This document shows, in pieces, positions 58,257 to 64,000 of a stretch of 64,000 nt of DNA. The notes under the pieces were generated by a model. It ran no database searches, was not told where the DNA came from, and worked only from the letters and a program-made list of their open reading frames with translations. The stretch is from NCBI RefSeq assembly GCF_036010665.1, contig NZ_CP108581.1, positions 2,647,501-2,711,500 on the forward strand, given 5' to 3'. A program made the position numbers and the translations under genes. The DNA is from Microbispora sp. NBC_01189 (GTDB taxonomy: Bacteria; Actinomycetota; Actinomycetes; Streptosporangiales; Streptosporangiaceae). Numbering within the stretch: position 1 is the stretch's first letter; each line of letters opens with the position of its first letter.

Positions 58257-58268
58257 CTTCACCTCTCC

Positions 58269-61127
58269 TCAATCCTCCGCCAGCACGGCGGCGAGCGGCA
58301 GGCGGCGCATGAGCTGCGCGGGGACGGCGGCGGCCAGCACCGCGAACGCGGTTCCGGCCGCGGCGACCGGGAGCGTGGCGCTCACGGTCGCCCAGGTGAG
58401 GCCGCCGAGAAACGCGGCCAGCACCCCGAGGCCGAGACCGGCCCCGAGCACCGCGCCGGCCAGCCCGAGCAGCGCGCCCTCGGTGACGATCAGGCGGCCG
58501 AGCTCCCCGTCGGACCATCCGCACGCGCGTAGCGCGGCCAGCTCGCCGCTGCGTTCCCGGACGCTCAGGTAGAGAGCGTCCGCGATGGCGAACACGCCGA
58601 GCGCCACCGTGGTGACGGCGGCGGCCAGATCGACCCCGCGCACCTGGAGCGAGACGGCGTCGCCCAGCAGCGTGCCCTGGGCCTCGCCGTGGAACCGCCA
58701 GGTGATCACCAGCAGGGTGGACACCGCCGCCACTCCGGCCGCGAGCGCCAGCACGCCGACCAGGCTGCGGGTCGGGACCCGGACCAGGTTGCCCACCGCC
58801 ATGCCGTACACCGTCCGGGCCCGGCGTGCCCGCGCGCGGGTGACCACAGGGGGACGGATCGCCGCCATCGGGTGCGCCCGCCCGGCGCGCAGCGCGGGCG
58901 CCAACCCGCCGAGCAGGGCGATCCCGCAGGCGACCGGTACGGCCAGCAGCGCGTGTCCGGGGCTCACCTCGATGCCGGTGGCGGCGGCCAGCGGCAGGGA
59001 CACGGCGGCGCCCAGGATCCCGGCGACCAGGCCGACCAGCACCACCTCGCCCAGCACCAGCGCGGCCAGCCGCCCGGCCGGCCAGCCCAGACAGCCGAGG
59101 ACGGCCAGCTCGCGCCGCCGCACCCGGACCGACGCGGCCACCGCGTTGCCCAGGAACAGCACGCACACCACGAGGATGAGGCCGAACAGCAGCGCGCTCT
59201 TCTGGTCGACGGCCCTGGTCAGCGCGACCGCCACGCCCTTGGTCGTCCAGTTCTCCAGCAGCCGCAGCTCGGGGCGGCCGAACAGGCCGGCGGGCAGCTC
59301 GACCGGGCGCGGGGCCGGAGAGGAGCCGATGGTGATGTCCACCTCGAGCCCGGTCGTGGTGGCGATCCTCTCGGCGACCACGCGGATCCGTTCCTGGGAC
59401 AGATCGTCCAGCCCGGTGACCCCGGCGACCCGCACCCGGATCGCGGAGACCGGCGCCTCCTGCGCCGGGTCGTCGCCGCGGATGAGCATGGGCAGCGCGG
59501 TCAGCGTCGTCAGGAGCTGGGGCGGGGTGGCCAGGTAGCCGCCGGGGTTGCCGTTGGGCAGCAGCGGGCGGTTCCCCAGCGCCGCCCGCGCGGCCTGGTC
59601 CGCGCCGGTCGCGCTCGCCGGCTGGTACGTCTCCAGCGGCACCGCGGACAACGCGGAGAACCCGGCCAGCCCGGCCGCGTCGAACCTGCCCACCACCTGC
59701 GGGAACGCGTATTCGGACACGCCACCGGGGCCGGCCAGTTCGCGTTTGGCCAACGGCCGGAGCGCCCGGTCGTACGCGAACAACGGGGCCGAGGTCTCCA
59801 CGAGGGAGTTCTCCTGCCGCCACACCTCGTCGAGGTCGACGGTGACGGGATCCGGCCTCAGCACGCCCTCTCCGCCCCCATAGTGCGGACGGCCGGACTG
59901 GATGACGCGGTCCACGTGGAGCCACGTGTCACCGGGGTCGATGATCGGGCGCTCGCCGACCTGCCGGTAGACGCTCTCCGCGTCGACGCGCACGGTCGAC
60001 ATGCGACGGGCCGGCGCCGCCCGTAGCCGTTTCCACAGCTCGTCGCCGCGCAAGCTCGCGATCTCCGGCGGCCGGTCCAGCCGGGAGACTCCGGCGGTCA
60101 GCTGCTCGTCGATGTGCGCGCCGGACGAGAGCAGCATCGGAACACCGGCGAACCGCGTCCACCTGGCCGGCGTCGGCCCGTCGGTCGCGCGCAGGTAACG
60201 CCCGGTGACCACGGCGCGATCCAGCCCGACCAGTTCCGCCTCCTGCACGGGATCGACGGCCGCCAGCAACAGCGGCACGGGCCAGCTGACGGGGAGCGTC
60301 AGGCGCGGCAGCCGTACCTGCCTGGGAATGATCCCACCGCCCGCGTCACCGAGCTGGGTGCGGAAACCGCCGTCCGGCAGCATCTGGTAGACGTCCACGC
60401 GGGACCGGTCCGCCGCCGTGAGGTAGGTGCGTCCGGGCTCCCGCTTGCGCGCGGTGGGACAGATCGGCTGGATCCGTCCATCCGGGAGGACTTCGGCCGC
60501 CGGGTAGCCGGACGACATCCCCGGGCGGTCACACACCGCGTCGTCCACCCGCGCCTTGCGGCCCTCGAAGCGGTAGCCGGCGAACTCCACGAAGTTCGCC
60601 CTGTTCGTGGTGAACCGCGGCCAGAGCACGGGGTTGCGGGTCACGTACACGTACCTGTCGCCCGGGTCGTCGATCGCCGACAGCCCCCGGTCGCTGGTCC
60701 AGGTCCTGTCCACCTTGAGCAACTGCCGTCGCGCCCCTCGGTCGAGCTGCTCGGTGAGGTCGATCCCGGCGGTCGCCGTCACGTCGACGTACCCCACCAT
60801 CGCCACCGGAGCGGCCACCTCGACCCCGGGCAGCGCGAGTATCCGCCGCCACTGGTCGAGCGTGATGCCGCCGAACTGGCCGGACAGGAAGTTCGGGCGC
60901 ACCTGCCCGTGCGTGAGCTCCCGCGCGTCCCGGCTCCCCCTGGGCCGCACCAGCACGTCGTACGTGCTCCGGTAGTTGTCGTCCACGGTCCCGGTAACGC
61001 GCAGGCGTGAGGTCTCCACCGAGCCGGTGAGCAGGGTGAACCCGCTCGTGGCCAGCAGCACGCCGAGCAGCATCGTCATCGAGCGCACCGACTGGCGGCG
61101 TAACTGGCCGATCATCAGCCTCAGCAT
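58269..61127 (-). CDS. FtsX-family ABC permease with a very large extracellular region
   Basis: 952 residues. One N-terminal TM helix (~18-35), then ~600 extracellular residues, then TM helices around LLFGLILVVCVLFLGNAV and LGEVVLVGLVAGILG, and a second set (LVGVLALAAGVAAV, ALGVFAIADALYL, AGAVLGAGLGLG). That is about eight helices in two FtsX units. The extracellular part contains paired Cys and no known domain. Mechanotransmission MacB-type systems export peptides or sense antimicrobials. 17 nt from the S26 gene. Confidence 0.88.
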   Translation of the reverse strand: MLRLMIGQLRRQSVRSMTMLLGVLLATSGFTLLTGSVETSRLRVTGTVDDNYRSTYDVLVRPRGSRDARELTHGQVRPNFLSGQFGGITLDQWRRILALPGVEVAAPVAMVGYVDVTATAGIDLTEQLDRGARRQLLKVDRTWTSDRGLSAIDDPGDRYVYVTRNPVLWPRFTTNRANFVEFAGYRFEGRKARVDDAVCDRPGMSSGYPAAEVLPDGRIQPICPTARKREPGRTYLTAADRSRVDVYQMLPDGGFRTQLGDAGGGIIPRQVRLPRLTLPVSWPVPLLLAAVDPVQEAELVGLDRAVVTGRYLRATDGPTPARWTRFAGVPMLLSSGAHIDEQLTAGVSRLDRPPEIASLRGDELWKRLRAAPARRMSTVRVDAESVYRQVGERPIIDPGDTWLHVDRVIQSGRPHYGGGEGVLRPDPVTVDLDEVWRQENSLVETSAPLFAYDRALRPLAKRELAGPGGVSEYAFPQVVGRFDAAGLAGFSALSAVPLETYQPASATGADQAARAALGNRPLLPNGNPGGYLATPPQLLTTLTALPMLIRGDDPAQEAPVSAIRVRVAGVTGLDDLSQERIRVVAERIATTTGLEVDITIGSSPAPRPVELPAGLFGRPELRLLENWTTKGVAVALTRAVDQKSALLFGLILVVCVLFLGNAVAASVRVRRRELAVLGCLGWPAGRLAALVLGEVVLVGLVAGILGAAVSLPLAAATGIEVSPGHALLAVPVACGIALLGGLAPALRAGRAHPMAAIRPPVVTRARARRARTVYGMAVGNLVRVPTRSLVGVLALAAGVAAVSTLLVITWRFHGEAQGTLLGDAVSLQVRGVDLAAAVTTVALGVFAIADALYLSVRERSGELAALRACGWSDGELGRLIVTEGALLGLAGAVLGAGLGLGVLAAFLGGLTWATVSATLPVAAAGTAFAVLAAAVPAQLMRRLPLAAVLAED

Positions 61128-61144
61128 GAATCACCATCAGACGG

Positions 61145-61609
61145 TCACATTCGCCGGATTACAACCCCCAGCAGACGCTCTTCTGCGACGTACCCGTAGA
61201 GGCGGGAGTCCCGGCTCACCGCCGGGTTGTCCCCGAGCACCACCAGCCGGCCGGTGGGGACGGACGCGGTCCCTCCGGCCAGCACGGGCACGCGCGTCTC
61301 GGGGACGGGGTCTCCGGGAACGGCTATCGCCCGTTTCACCACCAGCACCGTGAGGGGACCGTCGTCCTCCGCCGCCCAGGCGGGCACCGGCACGGGAGGC
61401 TCGTCGATGACGTCGGTGAAGACGACCAGGTCGTCGGGGCGGACCGCCGTCACACCGCGTCGCCGCACCAGCACCCGGTCACCGTCCTGGAGCGTGGGCA
61501 GCATGCTGATGCCCCGTACGGTCACCACGACGAAGGCCCGGCGCATCCCCCAAGTCACCGCCGCCAGCGCGAGGGCCACCATCGCCGGAACGGTGAACAG
61601 CAGCGACAA
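61145..61609 (-). CDS. S26-family signal peptidase, short
   Basis: 154 residues: TM helix at ~5-20, the catalytic Ser35 in GISMLPTLQDGD, and the general base Lys92 in LVVKRAIAVPGD; LVVLGDNPAVSRDSRLYGYV ends the fold. Type I signal peptidases cut after A-x-A. The start is TTG 61609 after GGGAG; ATG 61582 is a possible later start. It lies between a Cys-rich peptide gene and an ABC permease, so it may process that peptide rather than general secreted proteins. Confidence 0.85.
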   Translation of the reverse strand: MSLLFTVPAMVALALAAVTWGMRRAFVVVTVRGISMLPTLQDGDRVLVRRRGVTAVRPDDLVVFTDVIDEPPVPVPAWAAEDDGPLTVLVVKRAIAVPGDPVPETRVPVLAGGTASVPTGRLVVLGDNPAVSRDSRLYGYVAEERLLGVVIRRM

Positions 61610-61630
61610 CCGCTCTCCCCCTCCTGTGCC

Positions 61631-61660
61631 GCCGGACCCGACAGTCGCACCGGGTCCGGC
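61631..61660 (-). promoter_or_regulatory. Hairpin between the peptide gene and S26 gene (attenuator?)
   Basis: GCCGGACCCG (61631-61640) and CGGGTCCGGC (61651-61660), perfect 10-bp arms with a 10-nt loop, directly after the peptide stop. Such hairpins raise precursor over processing-gene expression in bacteriocin operons. No T-run, so read-through is expected. Confidence 0.65.
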
Positions 61661-61686
61661 TCGGTCACCCGGTCACGCGCCGCCCG

Positions 61687-61851
61687 TCAGCAGCCGGCGT
61701 GCGCGTAGTACCTGCAGGTGCCGCAGTAGTAGAGGTAGATGTCGCCCCCGACGCACTTGCAGTAGCCGCCCCATCCGCAGGCGCGGGCTTCGGCGCGCGG
61801 GACCACCTTGTCGACCATCCTGTCGGCGACCCGTCTGATCAGCGCTCTCAT
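61687..61851 (-). CDS. 54-residue Cys-rich peptide, likely secreted or modified precursor
   Basis: The frame reads MRALIRRVADRMVDKVVPRA for residues 1-20, EARA for 21-24, then 30 residues with Cys at 25, 31, 33, 43, 46 and 54 (C-x5-C-x-C-x9-C-x2-C-x7-C end), rich in Gly and Tyr. The leader is amphipathic, not a standard signal peptide, and ends in Ala-Arg-Ala before Cys25, an S26 cleavage-type site. ATG 61851 has AAAGGAAG upstream and TACGAT (61886-61891) as -10. Three Cys pairs could form disulfides, thioethers or bind metal. No known family is recognised. Too short for usual gene finders. Confidence 0.7.
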   Translation of the reverse strand: MRALIRRVADRMVDKVVPRAEARACGWGGYCKCVGGDIYLYYCGTCRYYAHAGC

Positions 61852-61885
61852 GACCACTTCCTTTCACCGGACGTGATTGACGCCG

Positions 61886-61891
61886 ATCGTA
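61886..61891 (-). promoter_or_regulatory. -10 box of the peptide operon
   Basis: TACGAT on the minus strand, about 34 nt before the peptide ATG, giving a short leader with the ribosome site. No good -35 is seen, so an activator may be needed. Confidence 0.45.
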
Positions 61892-62187
61892 AAGAGGGGG
61901 GACTCAGCGGAGATACACACGCGGTACACGCGCCGGGGCCCAGCGCCTCATGGATCAACGCAATCGATCGCAGGACCTCCGGCCATCCACGCAACCACGC
62001 CACTCCTGGCAGGCGGCCCAGTCCACATCGTAATGAGCGCCTCCGGACCTGGCCGGGGGCGCTGCCGGACCGCCGGTGCTGTGTTCCTGGTGGAACCCGG
62101 AACCAGGCTGAACCCCAGTGAATGTCGTACTGGGTCAGTAGGCTGTGCGTCCCGTATAGCGCCGTGCCGTCTTCCCAGGAGAACCTC
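61892..62187. other. Divergent intergenic region
   Basis: About 300 bp between the peptide operon promoter and the secreted-protein gene. It contains the CCCAGT/ACTGGG repeat at 62114-62134 and a TATAGC -10-like hexamer (62155-62160) for the right-hand gene. No gene. Confidence 0.5.
62114..62134. repeat. Inverted repeat upstream of the secreted-protein gene
   Basis: CCCAGT (62114-62119) and ACTGGG (62129-62134), 9-bp spacer, 21 bp before the TATAGC -10. Possible operator. Confidence 0.45.
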
Positions 62188-62991
62188 GTGCGACTGTTAG
62201 CCTCCGCTGCCGTTCTCGGCCTCTTCGCGACTGGTCTGACCGCCGTGCCGGCCCAAGCCTCCGCTGCCAAAGTGGCGTACGGCTGGGCCTGGTCGGACGG
62301 GAAGGGAAAACTCCGTATCACGCCGCGCGCAGCCAAGCCGGTCACGATGCATTACGGAATCAGGAGTTTCCGGCTGAAGCCCCTGGCCGGAGCCAAAGAG
62401 ATTCGGCTCGACTACTCCTCGGCCTCCTTCTATCGGACAACGGTCACATGCGACGCCAAGGACAACGCAGGCAAATACGCCATAAGCGCCAAGGGTCTCG
62501 GCACAACCGCATGTGCTCCCCGCGACCTCGCTTTCGTTTTCACGCTCGGGCCCACGCTGGTCCGCATCGTCTATGACGGCACCAGAGCCACCACGATCCA
62601 CCAGTTCTGGGCCGGTGTCGCGACCGAGAGGGGCAAGGTCGCCTTTGGCACCCTTCGGTACCTCGGAGACGGAACTCCGGGCCCCAGCATCAGCGGCATC
62701 GTGAGTTTCACTCCGGAGGGCGGTCAGCCGATGAAACTCGGGTACGACTGGATGGCTGGATTCAATCGAATCACTGAGGCATGTAACGCCGACTGGCTCA
62801 CCGGTGGTGATTCGCGCAACGCGGACGAGGAGGGCGTAGGCTCAATCGCCTGCAACGCCCGTCAGATGACCGCGGTTCTCAAGCGCCTAAAGCGCCCCGT
62901 TTTCGCCAAAATTCACTACTCCCCTTTGGTGGGAAGCATGAACCAGCTATGGGAAGTCAGCCTCGAAGCCCGACGGCCCAGTGGAAACTGA
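62188..62991 (+). CDS. Secreted hypothetical protein with internal duplication
   Basis: 267 residues. Signal peptide LLASAAVLGLFATGLTAVPAQASA (residues ~3-26). The mature part has two related halves: (i) KVAYGWAWSDG, ITPRAAKPVTMHYG, a Cys at VTCDA and TTACAPR, HQFWAG; (ii) KVAFGTLRYLG, FTPEGGQPMKLGYD, EACNA and IACNARQ, NQLWEV. Each half has two Cys, likely a disulfide. No known family. GTG 62188 has AGGAG upstream. Codon third-position GC is lower than elsewhere, so it may be recently acquired. Confidence 0.75.
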   Translation: MRLLASAAVLGLFATGLTAVPAQASAAKVAYGWAWSDGKGKLRITPRAAKPVTMHYGIRSFRLKPLAGAKEIRLDYSSASFYRTTVTCDAKDNAGKYAISAKGLGTTACAPRDLAFVFTLGPTLVRIVYDGTRATTIHQFWAGVATERGKVAFGTLRYLGDGTPGPSISGIVSFTPEGGQPMKLGYDWMAGFNRITEACNADWLTGGDSRNADEEGVGSIACNARQMTAVLKRLKRPVFAKIHYSPLVGSMNQLWEVSLEARRPSGN

Positions 62992-63179
62992 CATATCGCC
63001 CGCTGAGCCCCCGAGCGCCGGCAGCTCCGTGACCGCAACGTCCACCACCAGGGTCAGCTCGGGTAACGGTCTGATTCTGTGTGTGGTGAAGGAGTTCAAG
63101 GAAACACGTCTCGCTCGGTCTGTCATGGACCGCATCTTCAAGAATTGATCGGAAACGGTAGTCACGCAGATAGACACGC
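62992..63179. other. Intergenic DNA, no gene seen
   Basis: Chromosomal spacer between the secreted-protein gene and the tRNA-fragment terminator. No open frame or motif is supported. Confidence 0.4.
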
Positions 63180-63212
63180 AAAGGCCCTCCCGGGTGGACC
63201 GGGAGGGCCTTT
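63180..63212 (-). terminator. tRNA terminator hairpin
   Basis: AAAGGCCCTCCCGG (63180-63193) and CCGGGAGGGCCTTT (63199-63212), perfect 14-bp arms, followed by T on the minus strand. It ends transcription of a tRNA whose 3' end is at 63217. Confidence 0.88.
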
Positions 63213-63216
63213 GTGG

Positions 63217-63254
63217 TGGAGCCGCCTAAGGGAATCGAACCCTTGACCCCTTCA
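63217..63254 (-). tRNA. 3' fragment of a tRNA gene (Thr-like), candidate att site
   Basis: On the minus strand: anticodon-stem strand TGAAG, variable loop GGGTC, T-arm AAGGG-TTCGATT-CCCTT, acceptor AGGCGGC, discriminator T, CCA. The 5' half (GCCGCCT...) is absent from the ~350 bp upstream on this strand. The acceptor resembles actinobacterial tRNA-Thr, type not certain. The native terminator follows it, so its 3' side is chromosome; the missing 5' side has been replaced by an integrated element. Confidence 0.75.
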
Positions 63255-63606
63255 TTTCGTGCGCAGACCCGCGGCGCATCCGCCGACGACATCAGCGACA
63301 AGGTTGTCTCCAATCATCCAGCCGCCACCATCGAGGGTTACCACCACAGCGCTTGGCGGCGATCTCGAACGGCCCGATTTCGGGCTAGTGCGACTAGTCA
63401 CCTACGGTTAAGCATCGGAAGGTGGTGACTTCCGATAGACGCCACCACCTTCCAGGGAATACCCCACTATCGACGACCGATTCGCCGTTCAATGCATCAT
63501 CGACGCAAACCATAGCTTGGCCGTCCGAGGACAAGATTCACAACCTGGCCCCAGCTCTAAATTTCATGCTAGGCGCCCACCCAGAAGGCCTCACCGATGG
63601 GACGGC
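63255..63606. other. Lower-GC DNA next to the att-like site, no gene
   Basis: About 350 bp with reduced GC and no supported frame, inside the putative element. Confidence 0.45.
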
Positions 63607-63894
63607 TTAAATATTTGACTCGGAATCGACGGTGGTATAGCCCTCCCGCCACTGGTCCTCGTCTACCTGGTAGTCTGCGTACCAGAAGCAGTTGGGCTCA
63701 TCCTTGAATCCGGGGAGTAGCCTTGCAGATGCGATCCTTTTCTCAGCCTTCCCAGGAGTTGAATACACTCCTAGAAGTTTGACATCGTCGCCTTCTTCCT
63801 CCGAGGCCCAGAATCCGTCGTTCTCGAAGTGTCGAACGTTTCCGCTATCATCTTGGGCCACGTGGTGAACATGCCACAAAAGATAAACCTTCAC
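63607..63894 (-). CDS. DUF7336-like small protein
   Basis: 95 residues: VYLLWHVHHVA, DDVKLLGVYSTPGKAEKRIA, LLPGFKDEPNCFW and YQVDEDQWREGYTTV, the pattern of small DUF7336-type proteins of unknown function. GTG 63894 follows a GGGGGA ribosome site. Lower-GC codon use than the core genes agrees with transfer. Confidence 0.65.
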   Translation of the reverse strand: MKVYLLWHVHHVAQDDSGNVRHFENDGFWASEEEGDDVKLLGVYSTPGKAEKRIASARLLPGFKDEPNCFWYADYQVDEDQWREGYTTVDSESNI

Positions 63895-64000
63895 GTGGCG
63901 TCCCCCTTCGATTTATGTGTTCCTTGAGCCGCCTCGACTCACGCGAGATGCGAGGCGCGTAATGACAGATGGATGCGTAGGGGCAAACGGTCAGAGTGGC

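Larger units (their letters stand above)
63255..64000. mobile_element. Putative integrated element, left end
   Basis: DNA right of the tRNA 3' fragment has lower GC than the rest of the window and carries one small gene. The far end, with an intact tRNA gene, an integrase and a second copy of the 63217-63254 sequence, should be beyond the window. No integrase is visible here. Confidence 0.45.

Noticed and set aside
63217-63290. A complete tRNA gene
   Set aside because: The acceptor 5' strand and D-arm are absent, and the anticodon loop lacks T33.

Overview
The window is high-GC actinomycete chromosome. Gene content (Lsr2, ClpC, FtsH, class I lysyl-tRNA synthetase, DisA, Rv2747-type ArgA) and gene order suggest Streptosporangiales or a close relative of Streptomyces. 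This rests on recognised families and synteny recalled from memory, not on a database search. Many genes lack a Shine-Dalgarno sequence and instead have a TAnnnT-type -10 hexamer 6 to 8 nt before the start codon, so leaderless transcription looks common.

Layout. 1-5.8 kb: end of a TIM-barrel gene, a methyltransferase, a MerR-thioredoxin pair, an ArsR-SRPBCC pair, then radA and disA. 5.8-12.6 kb: a membrane-anchored protein, mutY, an EboE-like TIM barrel, clpC and lsr2. 12.6-17.8 kb: a 1.1-kb gene-poor stretch, an RDD membrane protein with a long Gln/Gly/Tyr repeat tail, argA, and a ydaO-type cyclic-di-AMP riboswitch ahead of an NlpC/P60 hydrolase. 17.9-24.9 kb: lysS, coaX, a nadB-nadC fusion, panC and a DUF2520 gene (NAD and CoA supply). 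25-30.2 kb: an NDUFAF7/MidA-like methyltransferase, a P450, a SAM-IV riboswitch with a class-V aminotransferase, and a stand-alone NuoD-like protein. 30.1-40.5 kb: folate genes (folK, folB, folP, folE), ftsH, hpt, tilS, a DUF2342 metalloprotease, dacB and ppa. 40.5-47.1 kb: a second NlpC/P60 protein, a sigma/anti-sigma-like membrane fusion, a saccharopine-dehydrogenase-like protein, a lipoprotein and an ABC-F ATPase.

47.2-64 kb is more accessory. It holds remnants of a Fic gene and a HEPN-MNT toxin-antitoxin pair, an EhpF/EhpG-like carboxylate-reducing pair, an alpha/beta hydrolase with a palindrome around its -10, a secreted protein of degenerate YTV-like repeats, a sigma-factor/FtsX-domain mosaic, and a decayed HTH-PIN toxin-antitoxin pair. 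Next is a four-gene operon: a 54-residue six-cysteine peptide, an S26 signal peptidase, a large FtsX-type permease and an ABC ATPase. The right edge has the 3' part of a tRNA gene followed by lower-GC DNA, which looks like one end of an integrated element running out of the window.

The best candidate for an undescribed system is the Cys-rich peptide operon (57549-61851). The peptide's leader ends in Ala-Arg-Ala just before the first Cys, a signal-peptidase-like site. A 10-bp-arm hairpin separates the peptide gene from the processing and export genes. Second are the secreted repeat protein (53952-55046) and the linked c-di-AMP synthase and c-di-AMP riboswitch.
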